NCBI GenBank assembly: GCA_003640385.1
Contig: RCAB01000076.1
Location: 62,001 to 126,000 of the forward strand
Length of the DNA: 64,000 bases
Origin: Setaria digitata
Taxonomy: Eukaryota; Nematoda; Chromadorea; Rhabditida; Setariidae
Direction of reading: 5' to 3'
The position numbers and the translations under genes are program-made. Position 1 is the stretch's first letter; each line of letters opens with the position of its first letter. The notes under the pieces were generated by a model that made no database searches, was not told the DNA's origin, and worked only from the letters and a program-made list of their open reading frames with translations. Positions 25,501 to 39,059 of the stretch are shown one piece after another.

Positions 25501-28500
25501 AGTCTAATAGAACTGAAGTTATGAGGCTAGTCTTCTGTCATACCTATGTTGTTTACTGAAAGAGTAACTATAGCGTTCTCTCTCCTACATTTATTGAGTC
25601 TAAGTTTTACCTCATAGAACTATTAATCTTGGCTGTAAAAAACTTTTAGTAAAGTCAATTCTTCGACAGCATTAAAAATAAAACAATCAAAATTAAAAAA
25701 CAAAAAAGGTTAATAGAAGATTAAATGTATGACGAAGCGGAATGGGAAGAAGGAAATATTAAAAGAGAGTACGTCATAAGCAGATTAACTTAGTTTAATT
25801 TGCAAAGGAAAATTTAACACTGCGTTGCCAAACATTTAGGCAATCATCGAATGAGTTTAGCTAGAAGTTTAGTCTGGAAGAAAGATCGTCCTATTTGTAT
25901 AGTACCACACTGAGGTATGTAAGAGTATCTTTTTCATGTAATATGTGAATTAAAAAGACTCAATTTCAGGATCATACAGACATAGAAACTCAACTACGTG
26001 AATCCTTGAGAATCAAATGTACTGGTATTCCCAATTGTCTTAATGCATTACACTACATTTATCATTTTGATAAGTTATCTTGTTTACTTTGTAATTCTTA
26101 CAAATATTGAAGTAACAATACTACTGAAATAATGCATTTATGCTCGAAGATATCGATGTGAGAGTTGATTTGAAGTAATAAAAACGAAAAGTCTGATTTT
26201 GATGTAATGTGATGATTTTTGAAGCTATAAAATCGAATAATGAAGAAAAGATGATATAAAAGATGCTGATGCAATGCAGAAGATTCCAATTAAAATTGAA
26301 ATTTTAGCGAGTTTAAAGCAGTTAGATTAAATTATCGAGGAAGATATTGCTTTCAGATATTCCTGAAGACTTTCGATACCCTTGAAATTATGTTCCGAAC
26401 TAATTAGAACCAACCAGTAAAAGAATAATCAACAAAAGACTTTAGGGCACTAATTTTTAATTAGGAGCGATCAAATACCATTGAAATATCTTCTGTTTAT
26501 GGCAACTCATTCGATTAGTCGCTGAAATTGTGCAACAAGATGATTGATAGCTTTAGCTTTACTAAAGACTGGAAAAGTAATTAATTAAAGTACTAATTCC
26601 AACTCCTAACCTTCAGCCTAGTTTACATCCCTTACTGATGCAATTAACAGCCAGGGGTAAGCCACAGTGCAAGAATTACTGAAATTTCTGAGAATGAGAA
26701 CAAGTTCGTATAAAGTAATACCAAATGGCCATCAGTACCTACTTTATACAAGCTAGAATAAATTCCAAAAAGGTGCCCTATAAGAGATATCAGATAGCTC
26801 GAACAGGAAAGGAATGCGGTGGGTGTGTGTGCTCATTGATTAGCATTATGATATGATAACTTTAACAGCCTTCAACAAGCATCTGACAAGAATGGAAAGA
26901 TAACAGTCATGCTTATGCTTGTCTACAGCGATCATTTGATTTCATCTAATATTTTAGGGGCCAGATAGCGAAATGCCAACTAGATAGATCTTACCTTTAA
27001 AATTAGATAATTTCTGATTCTTTATTAGGAATTATGAATGTAAGCTAAGAGTATAACATTATGTTTTTAATTAGTATTTTAAGGCCGAACCTTAAAGTGC
27101 CATATTAAATGAAAGAATTCGTTGACTGACTTATTTCCAATCTCAGCCCTTAGTGAATATGTAAGCAAAAAATTTCGATTTTGTCTATAACTAACTGCAA
27201 TTATGCAGAGAACCAAGTTTGATAGTTTGTTGGCACTCTTTCAAATATTTCGTTCCGAAGAAAAAGTCATTTGGAGCAGTGTGAGCTCTACGAGGCCACA
27301 AGGAGAATGATAAAGTTGGAAGTATCTGAATTGTTGTGGTGAAAAAAGCACTCTTCGAGAGTTGGTAATTGTTTTGTCAGTAATAACAAATTATCAGAAA
27401 ACAAAATGAACTTATAAACGATCAAAGTAAAGTGGCTAGTGGGAAATCAAGGATCAACTACTCTTTGAACTATTAGTAGTTAATTTAGTTTAATTTTAAT
27501 GTTATTGGTGCGCTAATCATTTTGAAGTGCAAAAATGTTGCGTTTACCGTAAGAAGGAAGTAATTACAGGAAAGAAGGAAGAGAAAGGTTAATAATCGCA
27601 ACAATGAAGTTTATGAAAATAATGAATAGACAGCTAGAAACACTTTTTCGAAATTTCAGAGTTAATCACTGCATGTGTGTGTGCATGTATTGATAAGAAC
27701 TGATTATCAATTGAATGAAGGAAGGAAATTGGGAAAAGAAGTGAAAAAAGTTAGGACAGTTCATAGACTGCATCGATCCAAATGATTATAATTATTCATA
27801 AAAGAAAGTAATTAAGGAACGCGTCATTGCGATACGAATCTTCAGTGAATCGGTGACATGGGTCACCTTTCAATTCCACTCGGAACTTGCATATTTCCAT
27901 TGGGTTACTCCTTGATATAAACAGTTACATAAATTGAATGAAGTTAGCTGGGCTGAACTGAAGGAAGCTGCAGTTGGACCACTCATTGAGGCAGTTAATT
28001 GGTGCTAATGTATAGGCTAGAGCCAAGAAATGGCACCGAAATGTGCTTAAACTTATGAATACTGTCATCACATCGTTGCATCTAAGAAATGAAAAAGTTC
28101 GATAATGGAAACGTTCGCTGGAAAGCGTTGCGCAGCTGAAATGAGGCAGCCGAGAGCTGCCTAAGGCTGCTCACTCTCGAGACTGCTCATTCTCGAGATT
28201 CTCCTCTTCTCTATCCATCTCGTCGTCTTTAACGCTTAGCTATACGATTTGACGTAATCAGTGGCAATTCTGGGAAATACGCTTCCTTTATTAGCCATTT
28301 GCCTCTCATTTCATCCTTTCTACCTCTTTCTATGGACCATCTTAATTCTATCATTATAACTTTAATAGCAAATCGAAGCTATTGTGAGTAGCAGAAAGTA
28401 ATATTTTAGTTCATTTAACTCCAGAAAGTAACTTTTGATTTTTCATTCATTTATGCTAACTTAATTAAAACAAACTTGATCTTGATCTAAATGGTTAATT

Positions 28501-31437
28501 AGGATTGTAATAACATCTTTAGACAAATGTATTAGGAAATTTGACAATTAAATAACCCATCCTCCACTATAATATTTTATGGTACATTATTGCTTTTGGT
28601 TGCATGTGAAGGTTACTGTTTCTTGACGAATGAAAGTTTAGGAACTTTTTCATGACCCCTGAGTCGAGCAGTTGGATCTTAGGGCTAGATAGCTGTCTCG
28701 TTAAACGACCTTAAAAAAATATGCGAAAATTTGTAGTTGAAAGACAGAAATGCTTATCATTGATAAAAGAAACAGTCTGTGATATTCTGGGGGATAACAG
28801 CAATTGGTTTAGATTGAAATAAAAATATTCGATATCGAACACTACTGGACTGATTCATTTCATCCCGCATACTTCGGTTGCGCTGATCGGGACATGTGGT
28901 GCTATTTTATAGTTTCTCATGATCAGTTATTCACCTATCTCGGACCAGTAATTCCGGCCTTATTTTTCACATGTAATTAGCAAAGGAACAGAACGTCGCT
29001 CACCTGGCCAGAGAGAAACAAAGAAGCAGAAATGTTACTTACCTGTCTCATTCATTAACCGATCCACTGAAAATCATATAATTTCAATATTTCTCTGAGA
29101 AATAAGAATGAATTGTAGATATCTTTTATCCAGTAGCAGAAATCACTTCAAGATTTAGTGCGCAAGGAGGTACTGATTCATGTACCAAGTAAAGCAAGTG
29201 AGTTCAATTTTTCAGAATTTTCCCTCAAAAGCAATGAATTCATTTAGCTCATTGAAAATAGTCAAGGACGACTGTCCCGTCTTATCTGGCAGTTTGTGGT
29301 TATTTTGTAGAAATTTTTGCTACTCACTGGCAACTTTCATCATACTTTCTTTAAAGATTAAGTAAAAAGCTCAAAAAGAATCAAAGTATAGTGCGAATAA
29401 AAGTATGCAAACTTGAGACATAACGCATAAAAGATTTATTCACTGATAAGACATATTTGCAACTTATGAAAATCTTTTCTCTTTTCCAGACTGACTGTTC
29501 AAAGGATGGAGTGAGATTGATCTGTGACCTTGAACTTGTTATCTTGTCAATTTGATAACAACTTAAGTCATCTAGGCATAATGTTGTTTATTCAAACTAT
29601 CTGTCAGCGCTTATCAAATTTTGTCTTTATCAGTCTGACTAAACAGAATTGATCCTCATTTGATAAACTCAATCGTAGGATTTTCAAAATTTGATTGAAA
29701 AAGCGATTCTGATTCATTACTATCGACAGTCCCTCTTTCACAGTTCATAAACCTGCGGCCTTTGTGACAACCTTTACTGATTGAAACAAGCTCAAATTTT
29801 GTTCTAGATGAGTAATGGAATGAAAGTAGCTGGTTGTGAGGAAGCGACGGACAGAGTTCCATTTTCAAATTCCTCGAAACTTCGAATGCAGGCAAGTGGA
29901 AGGGAATGAGAAGGAAACGGGGTGACAGGTGACAGGGGACAGGGGACAAGGAAGTTGAATAGAATGGAAGTGAGTCGACCTTGCTTAGTAGGATCTACAA
30001 CACGACGACAGCGGCAACAGTAGCACCCATTTAGTTGAATTCATTATCCAACCATAAATATTCAATTCGTCCTTTACCCTATCGTTCCACAAATAGATAC
30101 AAAAAAGGGACAAGCTGAAGCAAGGGACAATACCGTATCCTTTCTAGGCCATGACCTATCCGGTAACCTTAATTCAAGTACGTCACCCTTCTCGCGACAC
30201 TTTCCCAAGAATTCTTTTGGCTTGCATGAAATTTTAACTCCATAACTTTTTAAACGATGATCACTTATTCAAATGAGAAATGCACAGAGTTGACAAGGAT
30301 GTGTAGGCAGTCGAAGTATGAGATCAGGCAATCAGGTGAAAGGATACCTGCTGCATAATAATTAGTGTAGGAAGAATCATCAGATCTCTGTACAATATAA
30401 TATATTAAGCTCCACGAAATTTCAAATTTACAAGAATGCTAACTAGCTAAAATGAGAGTCTAGACATCACTATTGCAATTTTCTGTCGAACTTTTTAAAA
30501 TACTTTCCATTCTAAGGAATCCCTAAAATGTACTAGCAACTTCCGTTTTGGTGAAGAAAGTTTAACATCAATTTTTCATTCAGTATTGCTCCAGTTCGAT
30601 TTGCCGCACGTCAGCACTTAAAAACGTTACTTGAAGGTTCGAATAAATTGCCTTTCACCTGCAGCATTGTACAAACTCTTAAGGATGGTCAGATAGGTTC
30701 ATGCAACTAACAGTCCAAAAATTAATTTTATGCAATAATTTGAAAATTCACAGAAGCTATTTTTTTTAAATGCAAGCATTGTGAGACTGAATTCATCTGG
30801 AGAACAGAAAGGATCAGTCATTAACAATTAATTCATCTAATCAATTAATTGTGTAATTATAAATCCATCAAATTACGTTCCCAAATGATTAGCAGATGTT
30901 ACGTGAGCTTTTCACGATATCAAGAGCGCCTTTACCAGTGAACTAGATATGGAATGTTTAACTAATCAGTGGAGGATATCAAGTAAATAACTACCAGCGA
31001 AACTTCCACGAGTGATTATGTGTCCCACCTCTTGACCCCTGAACTCTGGGATAAGATCGTTGCATGGGTAGCCGTCCGGATTGCTCTCTCTCTCGATTTC
31101 ATGTTAATGCATTGAACCACTCAATTTCAATTCTCCTTCGGCTCTGACTTGTGTGTTTTTGTGATCACTTGACTGGAATTCTCTTTCTCTTCAGGTGGAA
31201 GAGTATTTGATCACTGAAAGGCCTTAACTGTGAAGGAAATGCGATAGGAGAGAGAAGGCCAGTTGTTTTTGCAAAGGTTATTGTTTTATTTTTGACCCTT
31301 AAACACCTGTCCTTGTGGATTTTCTTGGCTGGTATTGTTTGGCCTTTGAAGGTACCATTAATTCCATCGGTAACCGGAACAAAAATTGAGTAAGTTCCAT
31401 CATAATCTGCGTTGCTCTAGTGAAATCTATTACAGAG
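22557..31437. other. Gene-poor region of nearly 9 kb
   Basis: No coding exon could be tied to a family on either strand. Open frames are short and scattered. Minor features: a GA repeat (23701-23717), an imperfect 16-base tandem duplication with CTCGAG (28168-28199), and GACAGG repeats (about 29925-29948). A possible small minus-strand exon with AG and GTAAGT borders lies near 29042-29068. It may hold the 5' end of the RING gene, regulatory DNA or untranslated RNAs; I see no tRNA-like B-box. Confidence 0.5.
31426..31435 (+). promoter_or_regulatory. Likely trans-splice acceptor of the DHHC gene
   Basis: CTATTACAG ends two bases before the ATG at 31438, giving an almost leaderless mRNA as in many trans-spliced nematode transcripts. 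Confidence 0.5.
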
Positions 31438-33840
31438 ATGGTTTGCCTTGAGAATGCTTGTTTACGAAGTGTTATTTCGTTTATCCGTTGGTTACCTGTT
31501 ATTTTTATCGTTGCACTACTTTGTTGGGCATATTTTGCATACGTCGTACAATTATGCTTCTGTAAGTTATCTTTTAAACCTTTTTGTTTTAGTTTTTCAT
31601 TTTGCTGTTCCTTTGTTTTATTAAGTATTAGTTGCCTGGATGGACTGTATACTGAGCATAAAAAGTTTTAAATAAGAATATATTCCATACGTCTCTTCAC
31701 ACATGTAATTATATTTTTATTTTGCTTAGTTACGGTTGATGGCTTTTTCAAACGTGCTATATACTTATTTGTCTTTCATTTACTGTTGTTCATGTTTCTT
31801 TGGTCATACTATGAAACGATTTTTCGACCAGTTGGCCGACCGCCCAAAATGGTAGTGTATTTTCATTATTTGAAGGAATTTATATGTCTGCATATTGTCA
31901 AGTCCAATAGCGGAGTAATTTGATGAAGTAAATTAGCACCGAATTTTTTGCAGTTTTATGTTGACTCACAAACGCGACAAGATCTCTCTAGTTCGGAAGA
32001 AATTGAATGTCGTGAAATACTGGAGCGTTATGTAAGGCAACATCAGATCCCAGTGGATAACCGTAACAGTGATGGAAGTATGGATTTTTATTTCTGCTTC
32101 TCATAATAATAGAGCAAATAAATTACACAGTGGGGTAGAATCATTATGAATTTAGAAGGCATGTTGAAAATATAATAAATTCATCAATAAGATACGTTTT
32201 TACCTGTTAATTATTTCTTCATCTTAAATGATTAGGCATTATTATGAGTCGGAATCATCCCAATTTAATCATTTGTAACTATGTTCCACAGAGAATTGAG
32301 GGCATCATAATATAAGGATATAAAGAGAAACTCATTATTGATGTGTTGCAATTGTCACTTGGAGGTTTAGTAAATTAATTCGTCAGTTCCGATCATGTCT
32401 ATCTCCCTCTCTTCTTCCTGAAATCTGTGCCTGCCCTTATGCATCAGATATGCAGTTATTTTATTATCTATGCGATGTGTCTAGTAATTTTTTTCGGAAT
32501 AAAAATTACTACGTCTTGCGAAATCCGAAATTCGTAAAAATTTTAATTTGTATTAAGCTTCAGGTATACGGTATTGCCACAAGTGTAGTTGCATCAAACC
32601 GGATCGATGTCATCACTGTTCTGTTTGTGGTCACTGCGTTTTGTATGCTTTTACCTCTTTATAAATTTCAATTAATAGACATTTTTCTCTGTAATTATGG
32701 TGTCCAAAAAATCATTATGATTGCATTTTTAGAAAATTCGACCATCACTGTCCATGGGTCAATACTTGTATCAATTATTTCAACTACAAATTTTTCCTCC
32801 AGTTCCTCTTTTACGGCCTCATTCTATGTCTCTGGAGTATACTAACAGATTTGCAATATTTCATCGCATTTTGGAAAGTTAGTTTTACAGTGTTTCACAA
32901 TATCTAAATAGTGTACATAGTCAAAGCTGTAACAGCAGCATTAAAAACATACAGACGTTAATTAGTACTCCATATTTCGTTTTTTTTTTTTTTTTTTTTT
33001 TTAATTGCAGGATGCTTTAAGAGTTAACTCTGGTTTTGGTCGTTTTCATATCGTTTTTCTGTTATTTGTGGCTGGAATGTTCGCCGCTTCTATCACTTGC
33101 CTTTTCGCATATCATTTATATCTAACGGCTCGAAATCAGTCTACAATTGGTCAGTTACGGATTCGCCCCTGCCAATGATCAAACGCTTCTCCGCAAATGT
33201 CTCCAAGTCAAGATCCACTTTCTGCACTTTTCAGTTCTATCTGCTTGCCTGTACTGTTGTAACAGTGGAGTGGTCACTTAGAGCATTTATACCTTAGTTA
33301 AATTTTTAGGAAAGGATCGTGTTTTGTTGCAAGATTAGGTTGTTATTGGTATTAGCAGTACCTTTGAGTCTTTTAAATTCGTGCGTTAATTTTTTAGAAT
33401 CGTTTCGTCCTCCAGTGTTCATTTATGGCATTGATAAAAACGGCTTTAATCTTGGCATACGACGCAATTTCAGACAGGTTTTTGGTGACACGTGCCTTCT
33501 CTGGTTCTTACCCATATTTTCATCGTAAGTTTTTTGGTATTGTCAACTGAACCATGTAAAGCACTGCTTTTTCCTGAGGATTGAGTCCCTGTAGTGTGTT
33601 TTTTTTTTCACAATCAGCGATGTTGAACTTCAGTTGTGGTGATGGTGTACAGTACCCGGTGGGTTCTAGGGCAGAACAACAGTCGCACAGTCCACATAGT
33701 TCGGGTAAGGTTTATAACAAATAGTCATAGTGATATAAATGCCACATGGTTTTTAGTTAATGTAGGTCTACCCTAATTTTTTTGTTGCAGGACAAGTATT
33801 TCGAATGATCCTTTCCAGATTTCAGTTATTGCGGTGTTGA
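31438..33840 (+). CDS. DHHC palmitoyltransferase (ZDHHC2/15/20 class)
   Basis: Attaches palmitate to cysteines of membrane proteins at the Golgi or plasma membrane. Nine exons in phase give 326 aa: 31438-31561, 31730-31851, 31954-32077, 32564-32642, 32733-32877, 33011-33149, 33398-33524, 33634-33704 and 33791-33840. The cysteine-rich domain reads [20 protein letters not shown] then [13 protein letters not shown]. The catalytic DHHC is at about residues 153-156 and is split between exons 4 and 5. Four membrane helices flank it (two before, two after). The TTxE-like position is ARNQSTIESFRPP, and a conserved C-terminal block runs [15 protein letters not shown] then FLPIFSSCGDG. Exon 1 ([20 protein letters not shown]) matches the first helix of ZDHHC2/15/20. 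The tail is shorter than in mammals. Confidence 0.95.
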
Positions 33841-34755
33841 TTGAAATAATTTTCTCTAATGCAGTTTAGGTCATCTCTCCCTGCAGCAGAGTTGTCGTTG
33901 CTCTGCGCCCAATTCGTCTTTTTGTGAGAGAAAAAGGGTCGGCGAAATCAACGTAGTTCTATTTTAAGGCGTGGAAGTGGTGTAACCTTTCGTCAGAAAC
34001 GCTTCCGGGCTGAACGAAAACAGCTTTTGCTTATCAATTCAGATGATAGTGACGACGCAGTGCGTGAGATATGAAGTTTTTTACTAGCCGATTCCATGCA
34101 CCATTTTGGATCGCTCTCGGTCATTTTATGTGGAAAAATTAGGGCTCTGCGTTGTACACCATGTCGCATGGCTATCGGGTATTATCGTCATTAATTCTCT
34201 CCTAAAATGCTATAGTCTATCGCTTGTTGCACACATCTTTGCTTTTTTCCTGGAGATGTTGAAAGGATTTCGCAGTGCTTTTTCCCTCGTTCTTTTATGT
34301 AAACGCTGTTACCAGAATAGCTAGCAAATTACTAGCCATTATCTTAAAACTAATGCATAAGAAAAGCAGAAACGATCATTAAATGACGAATGAGGATCAT
34401 TTATGAAAGAAGCCGACAACAGTGAATTGCTCACGAATTCATATATATATATATATAGAATTATAATTAATGCAAGAATTATATATATATAATTCTTGCA
34501 TTAGTTTTCACCGGATTGTACTGTTTATATTAAACTTACTCGAGGATTCACTTGTGCATCACATTAAGTCAGTATCTCCTCTATAGGTCACTTCCATCAT
34601 TTTTCCGCTGCATAACGCTACTTAATTTTCTACTGCCTGAAGCAGTTATGCGGTGGTGCATATTTTTTAATGGTATATTCACTATCATATTTCATACTTT
34701 TTAATACGTGGATCAACTTTCACTAAGAGAAAGAAGAAAGCATATTTCTGATCAG
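33841..34755. other. Intergenic region between convergent DHHC and EXOSC9 genes
   Basis: 3' ends of two genes face each other. The only notable structure is a TA repeat followed by a perfect palindrome at 34468-34503. Confidence 0.6.
34468..34503. repeat. 36-bp perfect palindrome
   Basis: The left arm TAATGCAAGAATTATATA is followed directly by its exact reverse complement, with no spacer. It lies between two convergent genes, next to a TA run at about 34440-34457. Confidence 0.9.
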
Positions 34756-37406
34756 TTAGTCGGACAATCCAAATTCTTCTTCAATACCTTGTAAAAGCTC
34801 ATCCACTTCTTCTAAGTACCGCGTATTCTTCTGAAAAGATTTCTTCAATATAGTGAAAAACGTTTACAGTACCATTATATGAAGCCATATGTATAACCAT
34901 AAAACAACGTGCTTATAACAGTAAGACAGCTTATCTAACTGCATATTCTCAAGCTTATTGTATATATGTTAACATAATATGACTGATGTTTCTGCAGCAT
35001 AAAAGATGGGAATATGGAAACCTAATGTTGGTCAGTGAAGAGCAATGAAATCCCACCACCTGTTTTAGCATGCTAAGATTTTTGAAAACCGATAGAAATA
35101 GAGAAAGCTTATCTCAAAAAGACTGAGAAGTATAACTAACAGGAGAGATTTTTGAACGAACAAGATGGCTTACATTTTTTTGTTCCTTTAACTCTTCTAA
35201 AGAAGAAATACTCTGAACCTGTTCCATAAGCTTAGCATCTTCATCGTCCTTTCGTCTTGCTACCTTACCAGCAGTACCAATCTGCATCTGGTTGTCCTGA
35301 AATTAATGGGTCTCAGTTATGAACAGCACATTATTCGCCTGGTGTCATTTGAATTCTACCTGTTTTGTCAATGTTATCATGAAATTAATTTATCTTTCTT
35401 TTTAATGATAAAATACAACTTACACCAACTGTAACATCGTCTTCTATAATAGGAACACTCTCCAAAGCGTCAACTTTCACTGCAGGAGCAATAAGTTCGT
35501 TGGGTTCACACTGGTGCGTTGTAAGCATATTTAGGGTTATAAGTTCGCTAAATCCATTTACTTGATGCCGATTTGACCTAAGAGTTTTTGTTATACTAGT
35601 ATAAACAAAAAGTACCATCAGAAAAAATCAAAAATAAAAACAAAGAAGAAACCTCTTAAGATTATCATCTGCGATGACTGAATGTATCAACTCCGATACA
35701 TCAGCTGCCCTTTGTATTGCTCGATCAACACAGTGCACAATCTATAACATCTATTTAAGCACACATTCTTAAAACAGGATTCAGAGGTCCACCTAACAGA
35801 AGATATTTCCGCTCCCTGTACTTACCAGTTGTTCGTTGAGCAGAAAATTCCCTGACTGATGCAAAGCGCAAATCTCATGTCTTTTATTTGTAGCTACAAT
35901 AAGCACTCCTTTTATACACTGCTCTTCTTTATCCGTTGGATCAATTATATTTTGACTGAAATGAATCATGGGAAGGGGAAGGAATGATAAACAAAACAGA
36001 AAAAAGAGATATAATAAGCACAAGGGAAAAAGTTGTCATCTAGCAGTGATCGATTATAAAGCACATAGTTGGTAGGCACAAGCTTACCCACTCGCAGTTA
36101 TCCCAAATGTTACGCATATCGGCATATGATAAATGTTAAGAGATATCGGTATTTTTTCATCGCTGCCATGCTGGAAACTTTTTTTTCATAATTCATAATA
36201 GCCAGTATTTTCCATAATTTTTGCTTCAATTTATGTAGTATGAAAAAAGTTAACAATAATTAATGACATTAGAGACCTCATAACTTCCCCTTCCAACTGT
36301 TTTGTACTGCCCAACAAAAGCAGGTCCCAAAAAGAAAAGATATTTCGTGTAAATATTTGGAAAAGACGATTACGATAATGATGGAGTCCGGAAGAACAGA
36401 GACGTCGGGTCTCCGAAAATGAGCAAGAGCAGTTAGGGATGCGATACATGCACAGTCTACTAATGACCCATCTGAAGCTAACACATGAACATCAATGCGT
36501 ATCTGCCAAACCTGAAAAGAGATATAAGAAAAATATCACGCCAGAATATTTTCTTCCTAGTCGGCAATATTTCCTTCACAACCATGCCGTTATGAAAGAA
36601 GTTTCACAATTTCGATATATGAGGCAGCGCAGTGATAAGCTAAATTACCTGCTTAAATGATCGCATACAGAGCGACTCGAGATCAATAACTCCACAGTTA
36701 CGAAATAACAATTCAAGAATTCGCATCAATTCAAGACCTTTCGAACCAAGACGACCATCTTCATAATCAGGAGAGGCTATAGGTGACATATCTACTTGCA
36801 CCTCAACTATACCCATATTACCTCTTGCAGTTGAAGGTTCCACAAGTGAACAACTCACTTGTGCTAAAACTCTGAAAAATTATAATATTTACTAAAGAAG
36901 TTACTGTCAAAACACAAAACCTACAGGAGAGAGAAGACAGGAATTTCTCCAATTCTATATTTGCGATTTTTCTCTTTAAATTCAAAGTTACTACTTCTAG
37001 TTACATGATAAGTGAACGAAATTACCGTGTCTCACCAAGCATAACAAGACAACTACCAAGCTCAGAACCAACGATAACCTTCACTTCTCGAAACTCATCA
37101 CATTTACGTCCATCAATCCTCTGCAACTATTAATATACAGTCAAAACTTCACACAAATTCTAACTAAATGAGTCAAAACTTCAAATTCCAATAGTTTTTT
37201 CTTTTTTTTCTTGGAACGAAACGAGCACTAAGTACGTATCTGTGGGTTGAAACATACCATTTGCGTATACCTCCGCCAGAAACTGAAAAGAACGGTAATC
37301 TCTAGTAGTCATTAACTGTCCTCAACATTTTAACACTCACCACATTCTGAGCGAAAGAATCGAGGATAAATGTCCTCTCACAATTCGAAAGGGGTTCAAT
37401 TCGCAT
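34756..37406 (-). CDS. exos-9: RNA exosome subunit RRP45 / EXOSC9
   Basis: Non-catalytic RNase PH-like subunit of the exosome ring, for 3'-5' RNA decay and rRNA processing in nucleus and cytoplasm. Ten minus-strand exons in phase give 391 aa: 37341-37406, 37026-37120, 36649-36871, 36374-36511, 36088-36170, 35826-35955, 35653-35741, 35424-35577, 35174-35296 and 34756-34830. Matches to the family are EPLSNCERTFIL at the N-terminus, then RIDGRK and LGETRVLAQVSCSLVEP. Further on come VWQIRIDVHVLASDGSLVDC, HFRRPDVSV, IYHMPICVTFG and ATNKRHEICALHQSGN. The acidic C-terminus (EEVDELLQGIEEEFGLSD) follows a lysine/glutamate-rich linker. A TTATTCAG acceptor lies about 20 bases before the ATG. Prefoldin 5 lies upstream on the same strand. 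Confidence 0.96.
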
Positions 37407-38056
37407 CCAGCACACACTTGTCTTTTACTGAATAATATATCTGAAGTTTTCATTTTTTTAAATTAACAATAATTCAGAAACTTTACAGCGAAACTTCCAG
37501 CGAGCCCAACAATAACGTAGTTATCACTAATCAATCTTCATAACTTATACTTCTTTCAGCGTGGAGGTTCAAGATATGATTCTAGGAAAACTTATTTTGA
37601 TGAAATGCATTTTAAGCAATACAAGGAAAGACCATCGAATGACATAAATTTATTGAATAATTCTGTAGAAAAACTGAAACCAACCAACAAGAAAAACTGT
37701 TGCATTTAAGAACGATAACCCACGTCAAATTCATCAATGACTAGCATTCAATATATTACTAGCATCAATATGTACAAAAATGACATGAGAACACGAGATC
37801 ATTTTTTACTTTTTATTATTCGCATTATTCATCTGAACCTGAGAACAATACGCATTTATTTTCTTCTGCAAATTGTCGACAATAGCATTTCTGGCTCGAT
37901 ATTTCTCAGGCAGCACTCCTTCTATCACTTCCATCTAAACCATGATTTCGGCACAAGAAATTTAGCTTCAGATTTTACTGCCGGAATACTCATTAATTCT
38001 CTAACTTATCTGCATAGTTTTCGAAATTCTTTAGTGGAAATGGAAATCTCATGCTG
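37407..38056. other. Spacer between prefoldin 5 and EXOSC9
   Basis: No coding exon. A minus-strand AATAAA (complement of 37812-37817) could serve the prefoldin mRNA, and the EXOSC9 acceptor (complement of 37428-37429) lies at the other end. The arrangement would suit a polycistronic unit with a long spacer. Confidence 0.5.
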
Positions 38057-39059
38057 CTAAAGCCGTTTATGGCAGAAATCCTGAACTCGAATAGCTGTAC
38101 TTATGGTAACAAGGAGCTGCATCTCTTCAGTATCTAATTCAACATCTTCAAGCTTATAAAAGTCACTTCTTTGCCATTTTTTTTAACAAGAAAACAAGAA
38201 AGAATCCGGAATTCCCTCTGCAGAGACTTACCTGTTTTTTCAAAAAGGCTTGCTTCCGCTTAAAGTAATCCAGTGCTTTTTCAGTGTTCATTTCTACAAA
38301 ATATCCTGTACCAATTTCAATCAAATGATTCGTTGAATCAGCTATTTTTGCAGGAATATACATCTGAAAATCTAGCATCACCTACAAGTGCCTACTAAAC
38401 GAGAGATGAAAACGACATGTCATATATAATGGATAGAACGACTGTATTAGATTAAAAAAAAAAAATTGGTTAGAAAATGTCTGCCCGAATCATGTCAAGC
38501 TAATGAAAGCCCTAAAATATAACAAAAACCTAGCTAAGGAAACTTACCGACTCTGTTAGAGGGATTAAAATCTCTCCATCACTAGGAATTTTGGCTACAT
38601 TCGATACTGATTCTTCGCTTGTGACAAATTTCGATTCGAAAATTTTCAGTTCCTAAAACTATTACTCGTGAAAACACAATCTCGAAAAATAGCAACAATT
38701 ATAAGAAAACATGTGCGCTAATCAACCTCTACAATTGCTTTCATTACAAAATAAATAACACTCTCCCAGTAAATAAAACAAAACAAAAACTCTAGCAAAA
38801 ATTTCGAAACAGGGCAAAAATTGAACAGCTGCTGAAACTTATTTACATGAAGCATTAACCAAAGTCAAATTCATAAAATTGTAACAAACAGGTATGAAAG
38901 CATGATACACATAAAAAGTACAGTGAACATAGGAAAGGATACCTTTAAGGATTCGGTAAGAAAACCGATCTCTTGATCGAGTTGTCGTTGCAGGAAAGTA
39001 AGTTGATCGACACCTAAATCAGCAATCGGGATAGCCTGCTTTTCGCCAGATACTTCCAT
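38057..39059 (-). CDS. pfd-5: Prefoldin subunit 5
   Basis: Alpha-type subunit of the hexameric prefoldin chaperone that hands unfolded actin and tubulin to the CCT chaperonin. Four minus-strand exons in phase give 149 aa (human 154): 38943-39059, 38548-38652, 38232-38363 and 38057-38152. The first coiled-coil arm contains VDQLTFLQRQLDQEIGFL. The beta-hairpin core reads ILIPLTESMYIPAKI and IEIGTGYFVE. The second arm starts ALDYFKRKQAFLKKQ. A TTTCTTCAG acceptor (complement of 39096-39097) lies 37 bases before the ATG. The gene diverges from WDR7, with about 500 bases between the start codons. Confidence 0.95.

Noticed and set aside
29656..29949. 97-codon minus-strand frame
   Set aside because: Runs through GACAGG-type repeats and has no recognisable domain.
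37271..37282. A 12-base microexon in EXOSC9 (FLAE) with AG and GT borders
   Set aside because: The exon 1 to exon 2 junction without it already gives the family spacing between NCER and the R(I/L)DGR motif; inclusion would add four residues.
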